Shown: one piece after another, positions 34,001 to 41,856 of the stretch
Layout: the number at the start of each line of letters is the position of its first letter
Numbering within the stretch: position 1 is the stretch's first letter
From: Phycisphaerales bacterium
GTDB lineage: Bacteria; Planctomycetota; Phycisphaerae; Phycisphaerales; UBA1924
Assembly: GCA_020847535.1 (NCBI GenBank)
Contig: JADLBU010000058.1
Span: 1-64,000, forward strand
Direction of reading: 5' to 3'
Length of the DNA: 64,000 bases
Notes under the pieces: model-generated
What the model saw: only the letters and a program-made list of their open reading frames with translations
Databases searched by the model: none
Told to the model about the DNA's origin: nothing
Position numbers and translations under genes: made by a program

Positions 34001-34489
34001 ATGAACACCCGTGAACACGCCGCCTCGCTCTGCACGTTCGTCCGTTCCGTCTCCGGCATGATCCTCAAGGACTGGCCCGAGGACAAGCACGCCTTCCAGC
34101 TCTCCCAGTACGACAACCATCCGTTGTGGGTGATGGGGCACCTGGCGAGCACCGATGCGTGGCTGGGCGGCGTCATGGGCGCGGACATCAAAGTCCCTGA
34201 CTCGTTCTCCAGGCTCTTCGGCATGGGCAGCAAGCCGGCCGGCAACGCCAAGGACTATCCATCGTTCGCATCGGTGCGGGCGACCTTTGATGAGACGCAC
34301 ACCAAGCTGCTCGCGTGGCTTGCGGCGGCGAGCGAAGCTGACTTGGGCATGCAGCTCAAGGACAAGACCGGCGGCTTCACGACCGATCCGGTCGATGCGG
34401 TTTTGAAGGGCGCCTGGCACGAGGGGTGGCACTTCGGGCAGGTTTCGACGCTGCGGCGGGCTTTGGGGCTGCCGCCGGTGATCGGTTGA
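34001..34489 (+). CDS. DinB-family putative metal-dependent protein
   Basis: A 162-residue protein with the DinB four-helix pattern. Metal-ligand candidate histidines lie in DNHPLWVMGHLASTDAWLG and in HEGWHFGQVSTLRR, the two places where DinB/YfiT proteins bind metal. The family includes thiol transferases; the role here is unknown. The ATG at 34001 has GGAG about 9 nt upstream. The 3' end overlaps the convergent DUF3052-like gene by about 110 bp, an unusually long tail-to-tail overlap. Confidence 0.8.
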   Translation: MNTREHAASLCTFVRSVSGMILKDWPEDKHAFQLSQYDNHPLWVMGHLASTDAWLGGVMGADIKVPDSFSRLFGMGSKPAGNAKDYPSFASVRATFDETHTKLLAWLAAASEADLGMQLKDKTGGFTTDPVDAVLKGAWHEGWHFGQVSTLRRALGLPPVIG

Positions 34490-34946
34490 GTTTGGATTTC
34501 AGCGCAAGCCTGGGCGCTTTCTGCGAAGCGCCGAGCTTGTCCCGGTTTTCCACGCGATGCACGAAGCGAAGGCCCGACCAGGTTTGGGTGATCGCACAGA
34601 CCTTGTTGTCCACCAGCCCGCACACCAGACCGTGCTCGCGGACGTCGTTCTCGTTGATGTCGGTCGCCACACCCGATGACTTCTTGGGCCAGGAGATCCA
34701 CAGGCCGCCGTTGGGAACGAGGGCATCGGCGGCTTTCTGGAATCCTGCTTCGAGGGCTTTGCGGTTGGGGCAGAAGAGGAGGATGACATCGGCAGTGCGG
34801 GCGCGCGGTAGGCGGCTTGCCGTTGTCACGCTCGTAAGCTCTCCGAGTTCATCCTCGAAGTCGGTCGGGGCGTTGATGAGGATGAGTGATGAGCCGGGCT
34901 TGATGCCGAGCTTCTGGGGGAGGGGTGTGCCGGAGTAGCCGGGCAT
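34377..34946 (-). CDS. DUF3052-like protein with basic Ala/Pro-rich tail
   Basis: A 189-residue cytoplasmic protein. The first 130 residues match the DUF3052 pattern as I remember it: SGTPLPQKLGIKPG, a beta-alpha region, WPKKSSGVATDINENDVRE, and GLVDNKVCAITQTWSGLRFV. Function is unknown. The last 40 residues are Ala/Pro/Lys/Arg-rich, look disordered, and are encoded opposite the end of the DinB-like gene. That part may have arisen by stop-codon loss. Confidence 0.75.
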   Translation of the reverse strand: MPGYSGTPLPQKLGIKPGSSLILINAPTDFEDELGELTSVTTASRLPRARTADVILLFCPNRKALEAGFQKAADALVPNGGLWISWPKKSSGVATDINENDVREHGLVCGLVDNKVCAITQTWSGLRFVHRVENRDKLGASQKAPRLALKSKLNRSPAAAPKPAAASKPARSATPRARRPSKPHRPDRS

Positions 34947-35070
34947 GGAGGGTGGAGAATAGTGTCTTGTCTGACACCCGGATGCGCCGGCCTCGTGCGC
35001 ACCACAGTTTTGCTGCCATCGAGTGCAATTCGAGCTAAACGCACCCGAATCGGCAAATTCGGTTGCAACC

Positions 35071-35086
35071 GGGGGGGGGGGGGGGG
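35071..35086 (+). repeat. Poly-G tract (16 G) upstream of secreted-protein gene
   Basis: An uninterrupted run of 16 G, preceded by TTGCAACC and ending 53 nt before the start codon at 35140. The paralogous gene at 47,677 has a 12-G run preceded by TTGAAACCGA at 54 nt from its start. The conserved position suggests a length-variable promoter element. Confidence 0.85.
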
Positions 35087-35102
35087 TGGCGTAGTGAAGA
35101 GA

Positions 35103-35120
35103 GCGGACCCATCGGTCCGC
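35103..35120 (+). repeat. Hairpin in leader of secreted-protein gene
   Basis: GCGGACC-CATC-GGTCCGC is a perfect 7-bp stem with a 4-nt loop, ending about 20 nt before the start codon at 35140 and just before the GGGGAG ribosome binding site. The paralogous leader at 47.7 kb lacks it, so it may be an inserted palindrome. It could affect translation. Confidence 0.55.
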
Positions 35121-35139
35121 CGGGTCGGGGAGATTCGCG

Positions 35140-35832
35140 ATGGCGAAGCGGATTCTCGGAACAAGCGTGGGATTGTCGGCGATCGGCGCTGCGCTGCTCG
35201 CCGCGGCGAGCGGGCCTTCCTGGGGATCCGTGGTCGTCTACGACAACTCGGCCGGCACGTTTTGGTGGTACAGCGGGGTCAGGCCTTTGGGTGATCCCGA
35301 AACGCCTGGATCATTTCTCGACATCACACAGCCAGCCACACAATCTGGCGAGCGTCGAACGGGAACGATGGGGAAGTGGTTCTACCCGAACAATTCGAGC
35401 AGTTCTCCAGGCTTGCGAGTACTTGATGGCGAGAGAGAGGTACAAACAGCACGAACTACTGAAATCAAGCACTTGTTCTGGAAAGATCATTACATTCACG
35501 TTAAGCCGACGCGTGACTACCTTGAAGGCGAACTGGTTGCTTCAAGTGATAACTGGGATGGCCAGAGTACATACTTCTGGCATCTTCCATGGGATGCCAC
35601 CTTCGATGTCGGCACCCCGGGAATCGGCACGGATGCGTATCTCGGCGTCCGCGTCAAAATGGCCGACAACCAGTGGCACTACGGGTGGATCCACTACCTC
35701 GATTACATGACGCCGATTGCTTGGGCATATGAAACTGAGCCAAATACACCGATCCAGATTCCCGTGCCGAGTCCGTCGGCGTCGCTGTATCTGGTCATGA
35801 TGGGGTTGGGCCTGCGTTCACGGCATCGCTGA
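35140..35832 (+). CDS. Secreted protein, cassette copy 1 first gene
   Basis: A 230-residue exported protein of unrecognised family. It has a signal peptide (GLSAIGAALLAAASGPSWGS) and a body resembling its paralogue at 46,988: LDITQPATQSGE, GTMGKWFYPNNSSSS, WHYGWIHYLDY and AYETEPNTPIQIP are shared with small changes. The C-terminus (IPVPSPSASLYLVMMGLGLRSRHR) looks like a short sorting anchor: Pro-rich, hydrophobic, basic. It is followed after 124 bp by a dockerin protein gene. GGGGAG lies 9 nt before the ATG. A 16-G tract lies upstream. Likely cell-surface or extracellular; function unknown. Confidence 0.7.
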   Translation: MAKRILGTSVGLSAIGAALLAAASGPSWGSVVVYDNSAGTFWWYSGVRPLGDPETPGSFLDITQPATQSGERRTGTMGKWFYPNNSSSSPGLRVLDGEREVQTARTTEIKHLFWKDHYIHVKPTRDYLEGELVASSDNWDGQSTYFWHLPWDATFDVGTPGIGTDAYLGVRVKMADNQWHYGWIHYLDYMTPIAWAYETEPNTPIQIPVPSPSASLYLVMMGLGLRSRHR

Positions 35833-35956
35833 AGCTGATCCGTGCCATCGCATGCGTGGGTGGTTGTGCGTTGCATCTGCCGATGCGGCGATGACATCAC
35901 ATCAAGGCCATCTCTCTCGCAACAACGAGCGTGAGTAATGGCTGTGGAGGTTTGTC

Positions 35957-37411
35957 ATGAAGCATCGCGTTGCGTGCATCGTGGTTACTCCGTTCCTTCT
36001 TGCGACCCTTGCTGGAAGCGCTGTCGCCGATCCGCCCGAGGCGTGCGTGTCGTTCCCCGCCGTGGTGTGCGGCTCGATGCCGTACCTCACTGGCGAGGAT
36101 ACTTGGTTCCCCGAAAACTACAACTGGGAGCCCAACCGCCTCCCGGCGGCTTGGATCAATCTGCGGCCCTCTCGCTACTGTTCAGCGGAGGAGGGAGTAG
36201 CAAACTACCGCGGATCCCAGTCCTGGTGGTACGACCAGGATGATGATTCAATGTTCGATGGGGACGGCACGGATGTCTTCGACGATCTCACGCAGAAGCT
36301 CAACGATGCGTATCTTGCCGGCTATCGCCGCATCATCCTGAACCTGCCCGCAGGCTCGGTGTTCGATCAGGATGTTTCGAGCTCGCAGTGGTGGGCTATG
36401 CCGGAATGGAAACGCGCGGGCCTGACCTGCCTGATCGAGAACTGGCTTATCGAGAACCCCACCACCGAGTTCGAGATCTACGGCGCGTTCCCAGTGAACG
36501 ATCCGACATCCCTGTGCATGGAGTCAAACATCTACGATGTGCCGACGATCGATGAGGACAGTTGTCCTGACACGGAGCACCCTCACGCAGGTTACATGTA
36601 CTATCCCTGCGACGGTGCAACCACCTCGCATCCGCCTTCGGCGTTCGTGCAGGCGGATGTCTGCCTGGTCCACCGCAATATACAGCCGTGGCAGTATCTC
36701 GGCATCACCCGCTATTGGCTGGACTTTGCGTACGAGTACACGGAAGACTTCCTCGAGTTCCCCTACTGCCCACTCTACGCCCCGGGCGAGGATGAGCCTC
36801 ACTTCCTGGGCGCGGAGGCGTTTCCGATGATCTTCGACGATGTCGATCCTACCGAGATCAACATGACCTTGGCCGTTCATTATCCGGCGATCATGTTCCC
36901 ACAACACATCGCCGCGCAGGACGATGACCGCTCTTGGGATGTTTCCTCGGACGCCCCCGACACTGAGCTGATGGTCATCATTGACTACACATTGGATTAC
37001 TTTGATGCTGATGAGGACAACGACGTCGACATGTTCGATGTGCTCGACTGGACGCAGCGTGGCTTCGTGCTCGCCGCACAGTCCTCTGAGGCCGCCCTTG
37101 TGCCCGCACAGTTCACCGAGTACATGAAGCGCGTCTACGACTTCGGCACGATCACCAATCGCCGGGACTTCAACGGAGATGGCGTGATCAACTCAAGCGA
37201 TCTGAACGACTTCGATGACCAGTACGCGCTCTACTCCGGCCAGTCCAACTGCAACTGGGTGCACGGGGATGTCAACGGGGATCACCAGGTGACGTTGTCG
37301 GATGCCACTGCATATCACTTGTGGTATGCCTTCCAAGCTGGCGTCAGCCCACCCTACGTCGCCAACCTCGGCAACGCCAATCCTGACAACGCGCTGACCC
37401 GGCCCGATTGA
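35957..37411 (+). CDS. Secreted dockerin-containing protein, cassette copy 1 second gene
   Basis: A 484-residue exported protein with signal peptide MKHRVACIVVTPFLLATLAGSAVA. The central region is unrecognised and contains many acidic and aromatic residues. The C-terminus has two dockerin type I-like calcium repeats: DFNGDGVINSSDLNDFDDQY (about residue 404) and GDVNGDHQVTLSDATAYHLW (about 438). Dockerins bind cohesins or anchor surface complexes, and they are common in planctomycete secreted proteins. GGAGG sits 6 nt before the ATG. A gene lacking the first 265 codons of this one lies at 46,208. No catalytic motif is recognised. Confidence 0.8.
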   Translation: MKHRVACIVVTPFLLATLAGSAVADPPEACVSFPAVVCGSMPYLTGEDTWFPENYNWEPNRLPAAWINLRPSRYCSAEEGVANYRGSQSWWYDQDDDSMFDGDGTDVFDDLTQKLNDAYLAGYRRIILNLPAGSVFDQDVSSSQWWAMPEWKRAGLTCLIENWLIENPTTEFEIYGAFPVNDPTSLCMESNIYDVPTIDEDSCPDTEHPHAGYMYYPCDGATTSHPPSAFVQADVCLVHRNIQPWQYLGITRYWLDFAYEYTEDFLEFPYCPLYAPGEDEPHFLGAEAFPMIFDDVDPTEINMTLAVHYPAIMFPQHIAAQDDDRSWDVSSDAPDTELMVIIDYTLDYFDADEDNDVDMFDVLDWTQRGFVLAAQSSEAALVPAQFTEYMKRVYDFGTITNRRDFNGDGVINSSDLNDFDDQYALYSGQSNCNWVHGDVNGDHQVTLSDATAYHLWYAFQAGVSPPYVANLGNANPDNALTRPD

Positions 37412-37457
37412 TTCTGATTGCGTGAAAGCCCGTGGCCGTGAAGTTTGGCCGACGATC

Positions 37458-37483
37458 AGGGGCGGGCGATGGCGCCCGCCCTT
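37458..37483. terminator. Bidirectional hairpin terminator between dockerin gene and ruvA
   Basis: GGGCGGGCG-ATGG-CGCCCGCCC is a perfect 9-bp stem flanked by A/G on the left and TT on the right, extending pairing by two. It lies between two convergent gene ends (37411 and 37487), so it probably ends both transcripts. Confidence 0.7.
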
Positions 37484-37486
37484 GTC

Positions 37487-38176
37487 TCACCGCTTCCCCC
37501 CATACACCGCCTCCAACACCTCATCCGCCGTCTTGATCTTCACCCCGTGCGCTGCCACCGCCTGCTCGACGCGCCGGATCGCGTCCGCGCGAGTCTCACC
37601 CAGAGCCACCAGCGCTTCCACCGCCTCGCGCTGGGCCGGCGGCAGCGTCGTCGGGGTTGAGCCATCCAGGCCGGTCTTGAGCTCGGCGATCTCTCCGCTG
37701 GCGAGGTAGACATCGACCTTCCCGTGCAGCTCCGCGATGATCGTCTCGGCGAGCCGCTTGCCGATCTCGGGAAGCTCCACCAGCGCCCGGGTGTTCTTCT
37801 CGGTGATCGCCCGCGCGAATCGGGCCGGTTCGATCTCCAGGGCCCGCAGCGCCTTGCGGTTGCCGATCCCCTTGACCGTCGTGAACAGCTCGAAGAATCG
37901 CCGGTCCAGGGCCGTCTCGAACCCGATCAGCCGCGGGATGAAAGAAGCACCCTGCCCCTGGGCTTCTAGATACTGATGCGTCAGGAGCGAGATCCGTTCG
38001 CCCGTGCGATCGGCCAGCTTGCGGGCCAGGTACGCCGGGAGCAGGACCTCGTAGGCGATCCCACCCCCACCCCCACCCCCACCCCCACCCGCGCCGCCGC
38101 CCGGTCCAGCCCCCGGCTGAACGATTGCGGCGATCCCAGTGATGGATTCCAGCATTCCCTCGATCCGGCAGATCAT
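37487..38176 (-). CDS. ruvA: Holliday junction branch migration protein RuvA
   Basis: A 229-residue DNA-binding subunit of the RuvAB motor. Domain I starts MICRIEGMLESITG; the helix-hairpin-helix part includes FFELFTTVKGIGNRKALRAL and ALVELPEIGKRLAETIIAEL; domain III ends AVEALVALGETRADAIRRVEQAV. An insertion at residues 21-39 is almost all Gly (GAGPGGGAGG then nine more Gly), placed between two beta strands of domain I. It is encoded by a hexanucleotide repeat at 38,061-38,090. The ATG at 38176 is chosen by family N-terminus. RuvB and RuvC are not nearby. Confidence 0.92.
   Translation of the reverse strand: MICRIEGMLESITGIAAIVQPGAGPGGGAGGGGGGGGGGIAYEVLLPAYLARKLADRTGERISLLTHQYLEAQGQGASFIPRLIGFETALDRRFFELFTTVKGIGNRKALRALEIEPARFARAITEKNTRALVELPEIGKRLAETIIAELHGKVDVYLASGEIAELKTGLDGSTPTTLPPAQREAVEALVALGETRADAIRRVEQAVAAHGVKIKTADEVLEAVYGGKR
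38061..38090. repeat. CCCCCA hexanucleotide repeat within ruvA
   Basis: About five tandem units of ACCCCC on the plus strand, coding Gly codons on the minus strand. Gain or loss of one unit changes RuvA by two residues and keeps the frame. The purine/pyrimidine asymmetry could form triplex or quadruplex DNA. Confidence 0.85.
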
Positions 38177-38354
38177 GCCCCCATCGTACCGCGAGTCGAA
38201 GCTGGACTTGGCTGGCGTCGGGACTACCGACCCGGCCAGCGGAGTCCGGACCCAACCATTCATCCCCGCGACCTCAAACCGCGTGGTCGGATGTGCCGAT
38301 AACACGATCTGACCCTCCCCCGAGCGCAGGGGGCATTCCCAGAGGAGTTTGCGG

Positions 38355-40025
38355 TTGACCCAAGCCCCCATTGCCGCCTCACGCCAGGCCTCTCCAGAGG
38401 TTCTGCTTGTTGGAACCCTGGCGACCTGCCGTCAGCTCGCCGGGCAGGTCCGGGCGATGGCGAACCCGCACGCGGTCGCGGGCTGCATCCTCTCCGACAC
38501 CCCCATTGATCCGGGCGCGGAATCTGCGCACACCGGCCCGATTCTCGGGTCCGTCCATGACATCGATGAGCTTCTGAAAGGGCTCGCAGGGCGCCAACTG
38601 ATCGCCCTGGTGTGCTTCCCGGCGGCGATGCGCTCGGCCGCGAGCCAGGTCTCGGCGACCCTTCGTCGTCATGGCATTGCCGGCCGCACCATCACGCCGC
38701 TTGAGGATGTTCTGAATCACCAAGCGGTACCCGCGAGCCCGGCCGCGATCTCTGACTACTCCGCACTCATCGGCCGGACCCCGTACGGCATCGACCACAA
38801 GGCGGTCGGCCGGCTCATCAAGGATCGGCGGGTGTTGATCACGGGCGCTGGTGGTTCGATCGGCTCGGAGATTACCCGAATCGTCGCGACCTTCTCCCCC
38901 GAGCGCATCATCCTCATGGAGCGCTCTGAGAACGCCCTCTTCGAGATCGATCGCCGGCTCGCGGCGTGGTTCCCCGGGCTGGCGCGTACGGCGATCCTGC
39001 ACGATGTCGTGGATGCACCGGCGACCCTTCGGCACCTGAATCAGCACAAGCCCCACATCGTCTTCCACGCCGCCGCTCATAAGCATGTGCCGCTGATGGA
39101 GGATCATCCTTCCCACGCCGTCAACAACAACTTCTTCGGCACCAAGAGCATCGCCGATGCCGCGCTTGCCGCCGGAGCGGAGCGGTTTGTGCTGATTTCC
39201 TCGGACAAGGCGGTCAAACCGACATCCGTGATGGGGGCCACCAAGCGGCTGGCCGAGATGTACATCCAGGCCTTGCACCGCTCGGTCTGGTCGCACAGCC
39301 GGGAGCAGGGATCGGGGAGCGGTCCTCGCACCGCCTTCTGCATGGTCCGATTCGGCAATGTGTTGGGTTCGGCGTGCAGCGTCCTGCCGATCTGGAGCAG
39401 CCAGATTGCCGAGGGTGGCCCGGTGACCGTCACCGATCCGCGCATGACCCGGTACTTCATGACGATCGATGAGGCCGCTTCGCTGGTGATCCAGGCCGGG
39501 GCGATCGACACCAGCGATCCAACCGCCCATGTTTATGTCCTGGACATGGGTGAGCCCGTCCGCATCCTCGACCTGGCCTCGCGGTTCGTTCATGCTTCCG
39601 GGTTCACACCGCGCATCGTCGATGCCTCGGGCTCGGCGGTCGGCCATGACGCCGCCGATGGATCCCACGCCAGTCCCACCGTGACCATCCGACTCACAGG
39701 CGCCCGCCCCGGCGAAAAGCTCCACGAGGAGCTGGCCTATGCCGCTGAGCTTCTCCAGCCGACCCCCTACCCTGGCATCAACGCCTGGGCCGGCCCCTTG
39801 GGTGATGACTTCAGCCTGGCATCACTGGTCGCCGACCTGACCGCGGTCCGCGGATCCCCCGATCGCGAGGTGGTCATGCGGGCGATCACAGCGCATGTTC
39901 CGGACCTTGCGGGCCGTCCCAGCCGCCAGATTCCGGGGTCGGTCGAAGGAAAATCACCCCAGAACCCGGCCACCGCGCGCACATATACCGAATATAAAAC
40001 GAACAACGATGTTGCAGCGGCTTGA
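38355..40025 (+). CDS. CapD/PglF-type nucleotide-sugar epimerase/dehydratase
   Basis: A 556-residue enzyme for surface-polysaccharide sugar synthesis, acting on UDP-GlcNAc-like substrates. The C-terminal SDR domain has the NAD motif ITGAGGSIGSEI, SSDKAVKPTSVMGATKR (Met-xxx-Lys in place of the classical Tyr-xxx-Lys, as in 4,6-dehydratases of this family) and GARPGEKLHEEL. The N-terminal part is a Rossmann-like sensor domain without obvious transmembrane segments, unlike many membrane-bound relatives. The start is probably TTG at 38355, since AGAGGAG lies 7 nt upstream; a TTG two codons earlier is too close. It overlaps no neighbour but faces ruvA divergently. Confidence 0.85.
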   Translation: MTQAPIAASRQASPEVLLVGTLATCRQLAGQVRAMANPHAVAGCILSDTPIDPGAESAHTGPILGSVHDIDELLKGLAGRQLIALVCFPAAMRSAASQVSATLRRHGIAGRTITPLEDVLNHQAVPASPAAISDYSALIGRTPYGIDHKAVGRLIKDRRVLITGAGGSIGSEITRIVATFSPERIILMERSENALFEIDRRLAAWFPGLARTAILHDVVDAPATLRHLNQHKPHIVFHAAAHKHVPLMEDHPSHAVNNNFFGTKSIADAALAAGAERFVLISSDKAVKPTSVMGATKRLAEMYIQALHRSVWSHSREQGSGSGPRTAFCMVRFGNVLGSACSVLPIWSSQIAEGGPVTVTDPRMTRYFMTIDEAASLVIQAGAIDTSDPTAHVYVLDMGEPVRILDLASRFVHASGFTPRIVDASGSAVGHDAADGSHASPTVTIRLTGARPGEKLHEELAYAAELLQPTPYPGINAWAGPLGDDFSLASLVADLTAVRGSPDREVVMRAITAHVPDLAGRPSRQIPGSVEGKSPQNPATARTYTEYKTNNDVAAA

Positions 40026-40137
40026 TTCCCTGTGCAGGAGCGGAGACACTTTCCCAATCACGGGTGTCGCTGTTCAGGCGGAGAGAGATGCCAATATCAT
40101 CTATGCTCGCGTGAGCCAAGGATTGGGTAAAGCCGCG

Positions 40138-40419
40138 ATGAATCCGTCAGAAGTTCTACGAGACAGTGTGCAGGCACGACGGCAGGCCGAGGAGTTGCTC
40201 CGCGGGCTGCTCGAGGCCAAATCCCAGACAGAGACCTATCTCACCGAGATCGGGCGCGAGGATCCGGTCAAGAAGCTGACCGGCAAGTCGGCGATCGAGA
40301 ACGCGATCGCCTCGACCAAGCGCATGATCGAGACCCTTGACCGGGCGGTGGATCAGGTTCGTCGGGAGCTCTCGGAAGAGGACTGGACCGAGATCGTCGG
40401 CTGCGTTCCGCAGCGCTGA
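40138..40419 (+). CDS. Small helical hypothetical protein
   Basis: A 93-residue protein predicted to be almost all alpha-helix (SVQARRQAEELLRGLLEAKSQ to ETLDRAVDQVRRELSEEDW), with coiled-coil character and no signal peptide. No family is recognised. The ATG at 40138 begins the coherent part; an ATG at 40009 would overlap the preceding gene's end. It lies 112 bp after the epimerase gene and converges with a PilZ-REC gene. Confidence 0.55.
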   Translation: MNPSEVLRDSVQARRQAEELLRGLLEAKSQTETYLTEIGREDPVKKLTGKSAIENAIASTKRMIETLDRAVDQVRRELSEEDWTEIVGCVPQR

Positions 40420-40434
40420 GCCCGCGGCCACTGA

Positions 40435-41613
40435 CTACTCGGTTCGATTGCGAACATTCTGCGAGATGGTGATCAATCGGCGGATCTCACCGACGGCCAG
40501 CTCGATGTTCTGGGATGTCGCCACCGCCGTCTCGGCTTGACGGGCCAGGTCACCGAGCTTCTCAAAGCCGATGAGCGGGGCGACGCCGGCGATCTGCTGG
40601 CACAGCGCCAGGCACTCGGCGACGCGGCTCTGCTTGACCGCCTCGTCGAGCATGCGTGCCTGCTCCTGGACCTCGCTGATGAAGCTGTCCACCAGCATCA
40701 TCGAAGGATGACCTGGAGGGAGGGAGCTGCTGGTCAGGCCTTTGCCATCGTCCATCACCATAAACTCGGCGATTGCCTGGAGAAGCACGCTCTGCGAGAA
40801 CGGCTTGGTGATGAACGCCTCGGCCTTGATCGCCCCGGGGGCGGGCTTGGAGTTCTTGGAAGAGAAGGGAAGGATGACGATCGCGGGCGTCACGATCCCC
40901 GCCTGGCGGAGTTGGGTGAGGATCTGCGTCTCGGGCTTGGAGCTCACAGCGGCGTCGCAGATGATGAGGTCGAGGCCGGCCTGGGCCTTGGCGATCACCT
41001 CGTCGGGCTTGGTGAGGATGTGGAGCCGGATCTGCGTCTCGCGCAGGTAGTGGCGTATGAGTCGCTGGTCGAGTTCGGACTGCCCGATGTAGATGAGCGT
41101 TCCGCGGAGGGCGGCCGGATCGACACGTTCGAGTGAGAAGGCGCCGGCGTACGGGGAGACCTCGACGTAGTCGGCGATGCGGATGGGCTCGTCAAACTTG
41201 ATGCCGATCTCGTGGATGACGCCCGAGAGATGGCTGCAGCGGGCGAGGATGCCCTTGACGGGGACCTGAGACCCTCCGGCGTGCGGGAGCGTGAGCTCGA
41301 CCCTGCTGCCGGGGTATAGGTAGGAGCTGTGCAGCACGCTGATGCCGCCGCAGGAGATGTTGCGGCAGGCGACCCGGATCGTGGCGCGGCTGCCGCCCAG
41401 GTGGGCGATCGTCAGCGGGATGTGAAGGTGCCGGAAGGGCCACCGCACGTACTGTCGGTTGGCGTTGGCGTTCTGCATGTCCCTGCGGTCAAGCTCATCG
41501 AGCAGGGCATTGAGCTTGGCCAGGTCAAGCCGAACCGAGTTGGCCTTGGGCTGCGAGTCGCTGGCATCGGCGGACTTGCGGGCGGGTGCTGTAGACGTCT
41601 TAGCGGTCTGCAT
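40435..41613 (-). CDS. PilZ-REC-degenerate HPt signalling protein (paralogue 1)
   Basis: A 392-residue cytoplasmic protein. Residues 50-150 form a PilZ domain with the c-di-GMP motifs RQYVR (53-57) and NISCGG (85-90). Residues 172-285 resemble a receiver domain with the phospho-Asp at 220 (LDLIICD) and Lys270 (ITKPF). Residues 305-390 resemble an HPt four-helix domain, but where the phosphorylatable His is expected the sequence is CQQIAGVAP, with Gln339. A close paralogue lies 243 bp upstream in the same orientation. GGGAG lies 10 nt before the ATG. It would integrate c-di-GMP and phosphorelay signals; outputs are unknown. Confidence 0.75.
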   Translation of the reverse strand: MQTAKTSTAPARKSADASDSQPKANSVRLDLAKLNALLDELDRRDMQNANANRQYVRWPFRHLHIPLTIAHLGGSRATIRVACRNISCGGISVLHSSYLYPGSRVELTLPHAGGSQVPVKGILARCSHLSGVIHEIGIKFDEPIRIADYVEVSPYAGAFSLERVDPAALRGTLIYIGQSELDQRLIRHYLRETQIRLHILTKPDEVIAKAQAGLDLIICDAAVSSKPETQILTQLRQAGIVTPAIVILPFSSKNSKPAPGAIKAEAFITKPFSQSVLLQAIAEFMVMDDGKGLTSSSLPPGHPSMMLVDSFISEVQEQARMLDEAVKQSRVAECLALCQQIAGVAPLIGFEKLGDLARQAETAVATSQNIELAVGEIRRLITISQNVRNRTE

Positions 41614-41856
41614 TCTGGCGTTCTCCCACGCGGGGCTCGGAATTACTACGGGGTTGATCGGCGGCTGCACGTGCGTGCATCAGGGGTGCTTACGGCCCAG
41701 GGTGCAACGAGTCGCGCCCGTACCGATCGCGTAGCCTGTGACGGCGATGCCGTCGCGCGTTCTCGGGTCAACAGGATCGCAGCGCGATTCCGCCATGAGA
41801 CAGCAACCGGCCGGCGCAGCGCCCGTCAAGGCCAAGTCACTGGATGCGAACCGGTG

